From NCBI GenBank assembly GCA_013399305.1, contig VXAI01000096.1, forward strand, positions 1,922,833 through 1,986,832: a stretch of 64,000 bases of DNA, written 5' to 3'. Of the stretch, positions 49,721-62,672 are shown in pieces. The position numbers and the translations under genes were made by a program. The notes under the pieces are model-generated. The model worked only from the letters and a program-made list of their open reading frames with translations, was not told the DNA's origin and did no database searches. The DNA is from Rostratula benghalensis. Its lineage: Eukaryota; Chordata; Aves; Charadriiformes; Rostratulidae. Every line of letters starts with the position of its first letter. Within the stretch, counting starts at the first letter, position 1.

Positions 49721-50186
49721 TAAGAGAGCACATGAAATGGTCAGAAGGAGCTCAAAGCTAGGTTTCACATCACCATCTGTTGCTTGCATAAAAAGAACAC
49801 ACACATGCAGGCTTGTTAGGTGTCTAAAAGCCAGAAGGGCTATGTTATCAGAGGGACTGCAGGGGTTCCTAGTGCATGAGACACTGCATGGTCCACGGTT
49901 ATGAGTATAAAGACAGGGAACAGAGGTGCTTCGGCTTCTCTGCTCACTCGGGCACCCAGGCAGAGAAACCCGGGCAGCTCTGCAGCCTCCGGGTCGCAGC
50001 CGCTCACTTTAAGCCATTCCCTGCCTGTTTATCTCCTAAGGGCAGGGAGAGGTCTGTCCCTGCAGGGCTATCGCAGCAGCACACCAGCCTGTAACACACT
50101 CACCTCTGCACTGTCCCTCTGCCCCAAAACCATCCCTCATCCTGCATGTGCAGGTCCCACATTAAATCACTACTCCAAGATCAGTT

Positions 50187-50215
50187 GGGGGGGGCGGGGN
50201 GGGGGGGGGGCAGGG
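50187..50215 (+). other. G-run with an ambiguous base; possible G-quadruplex
   Basis: G8, C, G4, N, G10, CA, GGG in sequence. The N at 50200 is the only ambiguous base I noticed in the window and lies inside the homopolymer, so length and content are uncertain. At least four G-tracts with very short loops are present, so an intramolecular quadruplex is plausible. It would lie on the strand opposite to CACNA2D2 sense. Confidence 0.7.
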
Positions 50216-51574
50216 TTACAGCACAAGGCAGCAACACACAGCACGTGCCAGGTCTCAGCTCAATGCTTTTACCCCCAAAACATCCCCCTTCCCACACCCC
50301 CATGCCCTCTGTTTCCCAGAAAATCACCCCCATGACTCACCATCAGCACTAGAATTTTATACTACATTTGAGAGAGAACACGTTCTGATAACAACCCTCG
50401 GCAATGCGAATTAAACTGTTGTCTGAATGGACACAAACCTCTCCCCCCTGCTCCTCTCACAGCAGAGGGATGGCTGCAAGGGAAGAGGAGGAGGAGGAAG
50501 GCAGCTCGCTCTGCGCTGCCTTACAGCCTCCCCAGGGAAGGGAGGCAGGCTGCCAGGCCCGGGGGGTGGGTGCAGGTCTTCAGCCTGTAACTGTGCAAAC
50601 ACTAATACTGCAAAAGCTAATTTTACAGAGTTCCACTCTGCGGACTCCTCTTTGTCCCAGGATTCTTCAGCCTGGGAGATTAGCAGTTTAGAGATGGCAA
50701 AAAAAGAAGTGATTTTAAAATTCAGCATAAACTCGCTCAGACTCAATGAACAAGTCCGTCTGGGAGGGTGGGGACAGGTGCAGGAGGGAGGGCTCAAATA
50801 AATGAGAAATAATTGAAAGACTAGGAAGAAGAAAGAGCGTATCTTCCACCCTAGGAAACTCAATATTTGCTTTCATTTTTATTCTTGTCTTCGTGCCTCT
50901 TTGCAGCTTACTTTCTATCCTTTCCATGCTTTTCCTGATCTCCAAACAATATTCCTGACTCTGGCTGTGTTTAACTCCCTGTCCACCAACCTCCAAACTG
51001 TACTGGGTATTTGCTACCGCACCACCCTCCGATAGTTTTCCTGAGCCCATCGCTGGGACGAGGCCATCCAGCCTGCACAGGAAATCCCTGCAGCGAGCAC
51101 CCCATCTTCTGCAGGTTCCTCCAATCCCCACCACTAACCCCATCACCCACCTACTTAAACCTCACAGATACTATATCCTCACATTCCCACCTCCAGTATA
51201 TTTATCCTTGCAAATGTTGGAGAGGGACAGAGGGAACTGCTGTAGGAGCAAGATGACAAGTTAAAAACCACAGCTCCCTGAAGGAGGCCCTGTGTGATGC
51301 CCCATGCCTGAGTTCTCCAGACAAGACCTTGGGACTACAGCACACTTGGAGCTTGAATCCTCCTCACAAATGCAGAATGCAAGGACTGACAGCAGCTCAC
51401 ACCCATCCAGCCTGCGTGAGTGAGGCTGTACCCACACATGCACGTGCTTCCAAGCAAAGGAAAGACAACAGAGAAATGGCTTCAGCAGGAGTTCATTACA
51501 CTTGTTTATCTTCATTTTGCCTGTAACAGATGAACAGCATAATGGCTTTGGCTTTCCTGGATGCCACAAACCCA

Positions 51575-52060
51575 GAAACATCCTAATGAAAAATAAATGT
51601 ATTTACAGGGAGACGTCAAAACAGCCCAAGACAAGGCAAAGTAATGTGCCTGCGTTGGGAGCGAGTGCTTTTATTTCATCGCCCCTCCATGGCCTTCAAG
51701 CAGATCACACAGCGGAGAGAGATAAATATTTTAAATAGCGACACTTCAGCGGTGCACGGTTGTGCAAGACAGGGAATAATTAGAAAATAAATTACTTTTC
51801 TTTTTTTTTAGCACGGTAATTCCAAATGTTGAATGAATTAGATTACTTGACAAACTCCAGACCCATTTCAGTGTCGAGGGTCCTATCCAAGGAGATACAG
51901 GAAACCTGGCCTTCAAAAAGAAGCCAAAATACAAATAAACGCAGCTTAGAGAAAGTGTTTAAGACCTTCCTGGCAACCTCCATAAATCTAAAAGATGGAA
52001 GGTTTCTTCTGGCCTCACACCAACAGTTTGGTCTAAAAATAGGTTAATCTTCCCGAGAGC
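51575..52060. promoter_or_regulatory. Candidate conserved intronic element
   Basis: 'ggagacgtcaaaacagcc' contains a CRE-like GACGTCA. Further words are 'agataaatattttaaatagcg', 'gcggtgcacggttgtgc', 'ggaataattagaaaataaat', 'gcacggtaattccaaatg' and 'gaattagattacttg'. Composition is A/T-rich with retained CpGs. No repeat or coding frame explains the block. Confidence 0.33.
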
Positions 52061-52159
52061 AAAGGAGCCATCACCACTACAACACCCTGACTGCACACAC
52101 GTACCTCCTGCCCCCCGCAGCCACGCGCCGCTGCCCTGGGCGGGCACAGTCACACCAAG

Positions 52160-52560
52160 GCTGTTAAACTTAGTAATTAATAGCCAAATCCCCTTCCTTA
52201 ATCCACTCCGCTGAAGTTCATGGCACCTCCATCAGCCAAACCACTGCCCTGAGCATGGAGAGTCGTTGTCATTGCTGGGAACAGTCTCGCCTTGCTGCAT
52301 TTTTTGGAAGACCATTTGCGTAGATGCAAATGTGTTTTCCCCCAATCCCGATTAATTATACAAATGTATGGCTATACAGGTTGTGATGAATATGCACACA
52401 TGCACTTTATTGTTGTGCTGACAGAGCGTACTGCTTATTTGGTGAAAATAGTGAGGTTTTCACTTTTTCCAGTCAAGATGATGATAGAATCCCTCCTCCC
52501 TTGTCCCATCTCTCCTTGCCTGATTTCTGATTTCACTTGTTGGATAGTTTAATACCTGAA
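52160..52560. promoter_or_regulatory. Candidate conserved intronic element with an octamer site
   Basis: A perfect POU octamer ATGCAAAT is at 52324-52331. Around it are 'acttagtaattaatagcc', 'cccgattaattatac', 'gtgatgaatatgcacac' and 'gacagagcgtactgc'. POU factors are common neuronal regulators, which would suit CACNA2D2, but the link is inference. Confidence 0.32.
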
Positions 52561-53564
52561 TTTCGTGGGCACATGGAGACAGTCATTTATAAACTTCTGA
52601 AAACCATGGCTAGGACACTTCTAGAGAAAAGCCATTCAAATTCAGGGAAGCTGTGCAAATCTCTGCAGGGTTGGGTCTTCCTGATGTCACTGTGTAGGCT
52701 ACACAAGCACAAACCTGCCTCCTGTACAGACACACACCCCAGGTGCTGCTGCTTAATTCAAGTTAATTGTTTAAGGACCCACTAAAAAAAAATAATTAAA
52801 AAAATCTACAAAGCCAGGGGCAATTTTGCCCATTTTTTTTCCCACCTGAAGCTTTCAGTTACAATAAACACATAGTGAAATAGAGCTAAATGAACGAATA
52901 CTTACCAATTTAAAAAGATGAGAAAACCCCTACAAATCCTAAGGACTTGTCATTAGTCCTGAAAAAAAGCATTATAAAGCAGAGCTGGCATATCAGTAAT
53001 TTTGGATTAAATATTTAAAAGCAACCGTGCAAGAACATGCACGATGAAATCAGGAAATTTGAAGTTTTTATACTAGACTGTAAAGAAAAGCTAGCAGTGC
53101 CTGCAACCTGAAACACACCATGAAACCATCCAAAGATTAAATTCTGTGATAGATATGTAATATAAGACTTTTAAAAAACATATTATGTTTTGAAATACTA
53201 CCTAACTTGGTTTCTTAAACCTTAATCATGACTGTTATGTATTTGTTTAATAACATTAAAAGAAGAAAGAGTAAGAACTTTCAGCATTAAGCTAATGATG
53301 AAGTAACCACAGTTAATTTTAAAAAAAATTTAAAAATCAGAACTCACATGATTCAATGAATTCTAACAAGAGTAGACAAATGGTACTAGGTTGTGAGAGG
53401 GCAGAATTGAGATTTGTTTTTAACCAGGAACTCATTAGCTTACAGAATTATACATCGTAACAGGCATACTTGTGCAAATCCTGGGTTTAAAACTGACCAT
53501 TGGAACAGCACTTCTCTGTTATTGGCACAGTAATGCCCTGAAGAATATTCCTTTGTTTTCAAAA

Positions 53565-53570
<6 letters not shown>

Positions 53571-53594
<24 letters not shown>
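53571..53594. repeat. Poly-A run of 24
   Basis: Twenty-four A bases after 'aaaattattt', followed by gagagagg. The 500 bp to its left are A/T-rich and contain no open frame or AATAAA within about 40 bp, so a processed retrocopy is not supported. Confidence 0.85.
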
Positions 53595-53595
<1 letters not shown>

Positions 53596-53688
53596 AGAGA
53601 GGAATCAAGTAGCCCAAGGAGGAATTTGCAACGCAATATTTGTTAGCACTTTGAAGTTAAGCATCAATCTCAAGCCATTTAAAAAAAT

Positions 53689-53700
53689 GCTTTTAAAAGC
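53689..53700. other. Perfect 12-bp palindrome
   Basis: GCTTTTAAAAGC reads the same on both strands. A/T-rich palindromes of this size arise by chance in such sequence, so no role is claimed. Confidence 0.5.
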
Positions 53701-53779
53701 AAAGCTACTAACACATAAAAGCTGGGGGAAGTAACAACAGCATAAAAGCCAAATTTGCAGCTGTTTTGTACCACTAGAG

Positions 53780-53870
53780 CAGCTGAAGTGAACTCATGAA
53801 TCTGGCCTTTAATTTGTAATTGATTTTACGACTTCGCAGCGAGCGTGGGAACACAGGTCTCTGTGCAGGA
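53780..53870. promoter_or_regulatory. Short candidate conserved element
   Basis: 'ggcctttaatttgtaattga' followed by 'acgacttcgcagcgagcg': homeodomain-like words joined to four CpGs within 60 bp. Low-confidence call. Confidence 0.22.
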
Positions 53871-54547
53871 GGAGACCAGGGAGAGATCAGTCCTGAGGAC
53901 TCGACAGGTTTGTGTTTTCCGAGCCCCCGACCACCCTTGCTGTGGCACACAGCGGGGCAGAGCAGCTCCACCTTGAAGGATGGTGGGTATGAGGTCCCCA
54001 TCCACCGTGTCTGCATCAGCCATGGGTCGCTAGAACAAATGGACTGCACACAGGTTACCTGCAGAAGAGGTCTACGGGAACTTTAGACCCCACTTTGTAG
54101 GTGCTGTGCTGCTGACTTAACTTTGTTGTATCCCAGTAATTAGATACAACCACCTTTAATAATTCAACCAAAGTATGACCTGGTTGCCTTAAATACAGCC
54201 AGCATCAAGTGTTCAGTTACAGCTGTGGAAAATTTGTCTTCATTATCTTCTTCTTGTTATCACTTGGAAGATAGAAGAAAAAAAGAGAAATTCCTGAAAG
54301 GATCTGATAAATTAAAATCTATCTTGTTAGACTTTCAGAAAATTCCTTCACTCGTAGTCCTAAGTCCTACCAACTTGGATGCCAGGCTATATTTTCACAT
54401 TAAAAAGACCATGAACTTAGATTTTAAATGAGATAGTTCTAATTTCCCATAGTTTTGGTACAAAGGATCACCACCTGTGGCTATTGGCTAAATCTTTGCA
54501 CTGAGTGGGTGAAGTCAGTGCTGTACAGCTGGGAACTACAGTACCAA

Positions 54548-54586
54548 GAATTATTAATTATTATTTATTATGTATTTATTATTTTT
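54548..54586. repeat. (TTA/ATT)n-rich low-complexity tract
   Basis: Irregular ATT/TTA and ATTT units ('ttattaattattatttatta') over about 40 bp. Confidence 0.8.
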
Positions 54587-55519
54587 GTAAGTCACCATCA
54601 GCCTTCAGTCCCTGGCGCTAGACGCAGAGCCCACCAGTAAGACACAGTAAGAGAGATGGTCCTACTGATGCTTATCAACCACCCCAGGTTTGTCTGAACT
54701 GGTGCTTTGTTCAGGACACAGGGAATGCCTGCGGAAAGCTGGTCTCCTTTTGCTTTAAAGGAGTGAGGTATAAATCTAGAAGCCTTGGAAAGGTGCCTCG
54801 AATTTACTGCATTGCAATTGCCATAACAATTGGATTATGATCCTTATTTATCCTCATTGACAAAGTAATTGAGTTTGGTCAGCTGGCTCTCTTCCCTTCC
54901 TAGGGGACAGCAGATGGGTGATGCAGCCCCAGGTGTCCCCAGGAAGCGGCAAAGGTCCAGCTCTGGCTGACACCCAGATATCTCCAGGGCCCTCCCTGGG
55001 ACAGTTTGGACAATCCTGTTGATCCACCACTGGCCAAGTCCCTCTGGCTGCAGAAGTTACAGCTGTGAGCTGCTCTTCAGAAAAGGTGGCCAAAGAGATA
55101 CCAGAGTGATTCTTCTGTACACCATGGACATGACACAGACCCACCCCAGATGCTACACTCCTCTGTTCAGCTGGAGCAAACAAAGGTCAGATTCAAAGAG
55201 AGTCCTCCACCTTACAGTTAACTCAGTGCCGTGGAATTTCTCTGACTGATCTAAAAGTTATCTTGATCTTCTAGCCCAATGGCCTGACAGGCAGGAGAGC
55301 TCTAGATGACAAAGAAAGTAAGTTATCTGCCACCAAAAACATTGGAGTTGCACGTACAATGGGCAGGGTGGCATAGGGTTGAAGATGGGGTTTGGGGTGG
55401 CAGAAGGAGGAGGTGATTTGAACAGGAATTCTAATATTACTCTTAAGGAAGACTTGTTCTGCCATGGTTTAGGGTGCCTCAGTATTTGACCAAATCATTT
55501 TTAGGTGAATCCAAAGCAT

Positions 55520-55559
55520 AGAGGAAAGAAAGAAAGAAAAAAAAGAAAAAAAAAAAAGG
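55520..55559. repeat. (GAAA)n and A-rich purine tract
   Basis: Forty uninterrupted purines: three to four GAAA units followed by A8, G, A12 and GG. It lies about 40 bp left of the minus-strand CR1 at 55597, that is, beyond that element's 3' end, but a spacer separates them. Confidence 0.8.
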
Positions 55560-55596
55560 CAGGAAAAAGCAATGACCAATGTGATCAAGTGGTATT

Positions 55597-55752
55597 AGAA
55601 TCATAGAATAGTTATAGCTAGAAGGGATTTTTAAAGATTATCTAGTTCCACCCCCGCCCCGTCATGGGCAAGGACACCTTCCACTAGGCCAGGTTGGTCA
55701 AAGTCCCATCCAACATGGTCTTAAACACCTCCAGGGTTGGGGCATCCACAAC
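55597..55752 (-). mobile_element. CR1 LINE fragment, 3' end
   Basis: The plus strand is the reverse complement of a CR1 tail: 'agaatcatagaatagttat', 'tctagttccaccccc', 'gtcatgggcaaggacacc', 'ccaggttggtcaaag' and 'cctccagggttggggcatcc'. It is 5'-truncated to about 155 bp and in the same orientation as CACNA2D2. The subtype matches the right half of the fused pair at 29430. A purine-rich GAAA/A tract lies about 40 bp to its left. Confidence 0.92.
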
Positions 55753-58700
55753 CCAAGTCTCCTCCATGAGGTGCTACTCTATTATTGTATCATCTATATT
55801 GCAGAAGAGATGCAAAGAAAGAGAAGTAGGAGTAGCAGGATTCCTAAAACATCTCCAGACATCTCAAAGCATCAAGATGCCACTTGATGGCAGCGAGTGT
55901 CAGGACAGGAGAAATTAAGAGCAAACAGAAAAGATTCACTAGGCAATTATGCCAGGACCACATGAAACAAGCTCAAGAGTGTAGCTACTGTAGTTGAATT
56001 CCTAAGTATCTATTGGACAACAGACACAACTGAACAGGAGCCACCACTGAGAATCTGAGGATGCTGAAGCAGCCATTGCTGTACTGCTCCTTTCTCTTCT
56101 TCTCCCAGTACCACAAGTAGGAACTGCAATTGCAATTTGAGGTACCCTCAATTTGTGTACCCACAGACATAACACTCATAGAAGGATATCTGAGGGAAGA
56201 CAAACAAAAACCTGCTATAAGGGGTAAGAGAGAAACTAGGAGGAACACTACACCTTTAGAAGATAATAGATTTACACCAGATACGTATTGCAAGACCATA
56301 GTGAGACAGATAGAAGGAAAGAAGTTCAGCAAATATTCCACAGCACATACAAGCAGCCCTAGAGATGTTCCAGGACAAACAGAGAGGAAGAAATTATTAC
56401 ATATAGCTAACAGAGATCCACATTAGGAATGGTATTACAAGAAAGATTACCTCCGTCAAAGCCAACCCCTGGAGACCTTCTTAGGCTAATGTTTGTCCTC
56501 AACAGCTGTTCTTAAGGTCCTTATGAAAAAGGGACACCTTTTATTACAGCACCAATTTTGCTCTTGCTCAGTCCTTCATGAGAAAAATAACCAAAACTGG
56601 GACAGACCTCAGCAACCAGAAGCAGCTTGTGCCTTAAACCCCTATTTAGAAGCTTTGTGGGGGGGAAAAGAAATACTATTTAAGTGAGTTCACATGTGTG
56701 ATTTTTCCAAGGCTTGCTGGATCTCTGTGAAGGGGGTTATAATAGCACACGAAGGAGCTGAAACTAGAAGTGTGCCAAATGGTACTCTTCTATGAATACG
56801 AGTGAAGTAGTGCAAAGCCCTGGTGTGCCCAAAGTTTTTCTTTACTTTCTGCTCAGGCTAATTTCTACCTATTGAGTGTCAACTTCAAAACATGAATTAC
56901 AAACCACTCACAGTGTGCCTATTTTTCTTTTGCTTTGCTGTTAAAAATAGCCAACAGCATGCAATTTGTCCCCCAGTTTTTCCGTGGAGGGTGTTATTAA
57001 CATCTCTCACACATTGAGGATTCCTGAATTTACACTGGATGAAAGTCCACCAATATATTTCTACACCAGGATGACGCACAGAGGTCAAAGGCTTAAAGGC
57101 TCATAGAACAGGCTCAACACAGAGACAAGATCCAACCAATTATTTCCAGTTCAAGTTTATGCCCCGTCTGGACTAACTGAAACTTCACAGACCTACTGAT
57201 CCAGAAGTAAATTTTGTATTTGTCATGAAATCCTAATCCAAATGCCATGCGAAGGAAGAAGGTCAGAAATCAAGTGGGATATGCAAGTCCTCCAGATGCA
57301 TGTGGCTTATTTGGATAACGAACAGCCCAGAAAGCTCCAGGACATTCTCACGCCACAGCAACGCTCAAATAAATGTTTCTGCCTTGTTACAGCAATAATA
57401 GCAAAGTCACCACGTGCTTTTTTTCCTCTTCAGTCTATTGCAAGGGTTAAAGCCAGCCACAAAGTTTAGACTGAGATACTGAGGGCCATTCAGGTGACAA
57501 GGTTTTTTTGTTCACTTCAGATGTGGGCTTGAGCACAATTATTATACCCTGTAACAACAACAGTTTATCACTAATTGATTATTTTTTTTCCATATAGTAA
57601 TTTCCCTTGAAAAACCATTTGCTTTCTGATAAGATATGAAGACATGTGCACTCTAACTATCATCAGTTCCCCTAAAACAGTAATCCAGCACGGAATACAG
57701 AATTTGCAATTTAACAGGGACTTACACTTCTTTAAGGTTTTTGGTTTGGTTTTCCTTTAAGCCAGTCAATGAGCCATTTCCAAATGAAACAAATCTTGTT
57801 AACAAGAAGCTTACCTTGGAGGAAAAAAACCCAACAAACCCACAAAATTCCCTGCCCTAAACAGAGCATCCTTCTCTTTCATGCACATCCCTCCAGTTTC
57901 CCCTTCTCCATTTTCAAAAGGATTCATGTACGTGCTTGCACTCTGGAAATGCTGAGAGCACATTCAAATGGAGGATGGACAGCTATTGTCAACATCAATA
58001 CCTAGAAACCCAGTAATTTTGGTAAATCAAACCTCCAGCCCCAAAACATTACTTGCTTGGGTTGTTTTGTTTGGATATTTTTTTCCCCCCCATGGGGACC
58101 ACCAAGTGTTTTTGTTCTGTTCGGCACAGAGGCACTGAATAGATCTCCTTCCACGGAAGCACAGCGTGTAAAACTAACCAGTGGAGAGTGGACTTGATGG
58201 ATTATGGAGTATCAAGCCAAACTGCCTAAATTCTTACTTGAGCCTTTCCTCCTGCTTTGTTTTGGACTTGGTCAAGTGACTGCAGGAGGGCTGCAACTGA
58301 GGTGTCAGAAAGAGTTCCTCCACATATGCCATTACAGCATATTGCCAGAGCAAACCAGCTGCTGAAGTGAAGAATTCAGCTTTGCCCCATCACACATTTG
58401 AAAGTTTTGTGGGGTTTTTTTACAGCTTCGTTTATTATTCTAAACCATCCAGTAAGCTGCTGTTGCCAATACTTCTCCCAGCTGCAGAGCATGGTTCCTG
58501 GATACTTAGAAACTGAGTGATGAGGCTTTGGAGATGCCCTCTGCAGTGTCACGCAAGACCATCTCTACCACCTGGCTGAAGAAATCCAACATTCAGAAGC
58601 TGACATGCTAGTCCTGCCAAAAACACCCCAAGTGAACAAAACAAAACCCCCTTCACACTTCACATGAAGGAACCACAAGTGGACTCGGATAAGATCAGCC

Positions 58701-60000
58701 TGTAGCTTTATTCAGACAACTGGAGCTCATTCAAGTAAACGGATAGACAAATACATTCAGTGTTAACTGTCCAAATGTTGGGGCACCACAAATTCAAGCA
58801 TCCAACTTCCTCCAATTCCAGCACAGCAGTGGCACAGGGGAGAAAGCTCATAGTCAAATAGAAATACAGTATCTGCAGTAAAATACATACAAAATTACCA
58901 GGAAAGTAATTGCATTTGGTATCAACTGTCGTCTTCTATGCTAGAGAAAACTTAGAAGCCCCTTCAAAAAGAACAAGAATAAATTTACTGCATGTGAATT
59001 TATTCAAAGCTAGTAGATTCAGTATAATGAAATCCTCCTAAGTAAATATCTGATAAAGAAGCAAACGCTTAGCACTTGACCCCAGGAGCTGGGATTTCTT
59101 GACACATGGCTGAAATGCAAAGCAGCAGGAACCTCAGGACTGCTGGCACAGGGGAGTCAAGCAAGGAAAATCTCAAAGAGAGGGCTCCACTCCTGGGGGG
59201 GCACAGAGGCAGATGGCATGGGGCACGGAGACACACAGGGAGCAGGCAACTCACACCTTGGTTCCCAAACTGACTGAAGCTACCAGAACAAGTTCTCTGT
59301 GAGGCACTCAAAGCCCCCTCCTAACTCATAATCCAGGCTGTGTCCTTCCTTTGCAGAGGGCCATGAGAGACCCTGCATGCATCTAGAATGATGTTTTTTC
59401 TGAGTTTTCCCCCCAGACTTTTCTGTCTGGTTGCCCTAGATGTGAGCAGCAGCATGATTTGATTTTCCCTACAGAGTCAGATGATCCATGTGAGAACTTC
59501 TTCATTAGTGTGTTAAACAAGAGAGGAAAAGAAGGTGCCACTCAGTTGCATCAAAGGATCTCCCCTCCTGTGACAGTTAAACCTCACCCAGAGCATTGTC
59601 TCTGTTATCAGACATTCCACTGGCTCAGGAGCTGAAGGGCCTTGGTGCCCTGCAAGGCTAAGTGCCCTCCTGTGCTATTCAGTGGGCTCCCTTGCCCTTA
59701 GGGCAGGAGTTCCTCTGCCACAGATCCTCCCATAATATAACTTCAAGATATCACTGCTAATAAAACAAAGTACGAGTCCTGCTGGAGTCCTGCTGAAATC
59801 CTGCTGGTTATGGGTGATAGTGGGGTGACAAACCCTGCTCCTGTAGAAGTAACTGAGACCAAGGGCCAAACTCATGGTGACCATTTCCATTGTATGCATG
59901 GTATGTCATAGAAGATGAAATACAAAAGCTGTCTGAATTCATGTTATCTCTGCATACAGCATGTCACTTAATTGCCCAGAAAAGCCTCTCGGAGAAGCAT

Positions 60001-60017
60001 ATGGGAAGTTTTCCCAT
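60001..60017. other. Perfect inverted repeat, 7-bp arms with 3-bp loop
   Basis: ATGGGAA GTT TTCCCAT. The arms are perfectly complementary. It could be a dimeric binding site of the GGAA/TTCC type or chance. Confidence 0.6.
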
Positions 60018-62383
60018 GAAAAATGACACCGCTCAAAGTCTTCTCTAGCTAGAAACCACTCAACAGTATCTATCACTACTGACATCTGGGACATAAGCTT
60101 CAAAGCCGTTAATTTACAATTTTAGCTAGACTCAGTTTCCTATAGACATTGATATCCAAAGCAGATAATTGTTATGCCAGAAAGCAGAGTCATTAGAAGA
60201 TGGAAAAGGTAATGAAGAAACCTGTGCAGTAAGTCCAGAGAGCAGGGCTGCCACTCTGTGCATCACCTCTGATGGCACTCAGGTCACAGTCCCTGCTGGT
60301 GCAAACCTTTGACCACCCCTGTTCTGTATGAACATCCACTCTCCGAGTGCTGGTGCCCATTTGTCTCCCTTCACATGAGCTCACGTCAGACTGATGGGGT
60401 GGTGCTGTCCTACAGCACAGAAGCACCACTCTGCTATGGACCACGTGTGTGAGTGTTTCTCCTACAGTACCCAGACCTGCAAAAGCTGCATGTAGGACTG
60501 CAGATGACCCCCTCTTCAGCCTCCGGACATTACTGGACTTTTAGGGCAATGCTTCTAAGAAGGTATTCTACAAGATACTGCTTCTACAAGTTATTCATGA
60601 ATAACCACCAAGACAAGCCCCCAGCTAGATTCCAAGCCAGAAAAATAAAGCCTACGTGCACATCTGTTGGTACAACTGCAGATCACCTTTAGCACTGAGC
60701 TCAGCTTCTCAGCTGCACTAATTAATTGCTTAAGGAGTTCTCACTGTCTCCCCATGACGCAGAGCGAGCAGCCATTCACACTCCTCCACTCGCTGCCGCA
60801 GTCACATTACCTGCACTTTCTCAAGGACCTGCTGAGGCTGGTCTCCCTGTCTGTCCCTCTCACAGGCATCACGCACCCCCGCTCCGTCTCTGCAAGCACC
60901 GACTGTAAGAAGCCAATTCACAGCAAGACTTTAGAAGCACGTTTCCTGTCCTCATCGCTTACCCATCTCTGCCACCCCAGCAATTAGCAGGAGCTTCAGT
61001 CCACCAGCAGGGTTCCTAACCACATGGATAGTCTAGGGGCAAGGCTGGTTCCTTAGCCTGGTGTCCCACCTCTGTTTGGCACTTGCAGCTGCCAAGAACA
61101 CACAGAAGGACCTTCTGCCAAACACACAGCTTCCCCCATATACTATCAGTGCTCACCCCTACTATACCCATACAAATCTTGTAGCAGGATGTTGGTTTTT
61201 TTCTGTTGTCTGTCTAAACCACACAAAATCTACTGCAATTCAGCCCTGGAGGGGCTGAATAACTCCATCACATCATGTGTCTATGAATACTTTTCTCACT
61301 CCTTTCCAGTTGCTCCAGTCCTCTTCCCAGTCCATGAGGCAAGGACCCACAATAACCCTAATCCTACAGGCTAAAAGCAGATGGTTTCCCCCTACTAACA
61401 CTATTCCTGGGGATGCCCACATACAGCAGAAGACCTGTGAAAAGATTCCACAGCCCCATTAAGCAGGGCACGGTCCAGAAATCGCATGTCAGTTGACAGG
61501 CTGACAGGACACCCCATGTAGATAAAAATACAAACAGCCCTATTTTGTGACAGCACGTGGAGAGCAACAGTCTTTTGCTTAAAAACTGCTACCCTCATTT
61601 CCCAGACTTGACTTTAGAGTTGTCTGAAGAGCAGGGCTGGGTTTTGTTTGTTTGGTTTTTTTAAAAAAAGGTGAAATAACACTAATTCAAACTTGATGAT
61701 AACTTAATGACTCCCATCAACAAGTCTGCATAGAGCAGACCAGTGACCTCCTCAAGCCAGTGGCCAACTGAAGGGCATCCACGTTGCTGTAGGCACAGTC
61801 ACAGCTGGGGCATTGCACTGAAGCACACCTTTGATGTATATGGGTACCTCCTTCTGCCAACAGGAATGATTCTAACATGCACTGGGTATCAGCATATGTT
61901 TTAGAAATGAATCAGACGGTAACCAATATGTTAGGAAGACAAGCCAGACTCCTGGAAGAGAGGGGCTAGGAGATGGCTGCTGCTAGCAGAGTGCTTTCGG
62001 TTTGAGGTTTGCATCAAAGTTGTTATATCTACAGCTGTGATGAAAAAAGCCTTCCTTAATACTGTTTTGCAATAGCAGGGGAAGCCGGATGCCTTATTGA
62101 GTTGTGTAAGCAGAGAGGACAAGTCTAGAAGTGCCAAAAAAACCTGCAATTCCCTACCCTCCTTTGGGATGCTGCAGGTCAAGGTGGAAGTACAATGGCA
62201 AGTACATTTGCTCTGATGCTGCATTTGCTCTGTGGGTAAACAGAGACCATCTACTCCCTGGGCTGTCATTCTGGCATCTTTCATGACCACTAAACTCTTT
62301 TTCAAAAGAAAAAGGAGGTTTTATTATAAAGTTAGTGGACAATCCAAATGTCAGAGTGAAAAATCCGGAGGAAGGTTAAGGAT

Positions 62384-62405
62384 TTTTTTAATTATTTTTT
62401 TTTTT
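62384..62405. repeat. T-rich run
   Basis: T7, AATTA, T10, A, T-type sequence ('gatttttttaattatttttt'). Simple repeat. Confidence 0.75.
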
Positions 62406-62604
62406 ATACAGCTGCACTGGAGGTGAATGAACACCAGAGCGTTTTGATTTTCTGCCTGGTTTCAATAAATGTTGCACTCCCAGGCACCCAAGGGACTGCT
62501 GTGGTTTGTCAAAACCAATTAATTTTCTTCCACAGAATGCTTCAGGCACCTCAAAATGTCGTGTGAGAGCTAGCACACATCTAAGGAGGAGGGAAGGCTA
62601 GCAA

Positions 62605-62672
62605 TCAACTGCTGCTCGGCCTTCGCATCAGCAGCGCAGCCCTTCGAACTCGCACCAACAGCGGAGGCAAGG
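62605..62672. other. Small CpG cluster
   Basis: About six CpGs in 65 bp ('gctcggccttcgcatcagc', 'cagcccttcgaactcgc', 'caacagcggagg'). On the minus strand an open frame runs through it, but its product matches nothing I know and no convincing splice sites flank it. It could be a remnant exon, an element or chance. Confidence 0.4.

Noticed and set aside
52081..52150. G/C-rich CAG|...|GTACGT-like minus-strand segment considered as the missing CACNA2D2 exon
   Set aside because: Its translation does not resemble the expected segment before [11 protein letters not shown], and the frame and phase do not fit.
53100..53594. Processed pseudogene ending in the A24 run
   Set aside because: No open frame or recognisable gene lies upstream, no AATAAA at the right distance, and birds have few processed retrocopies.
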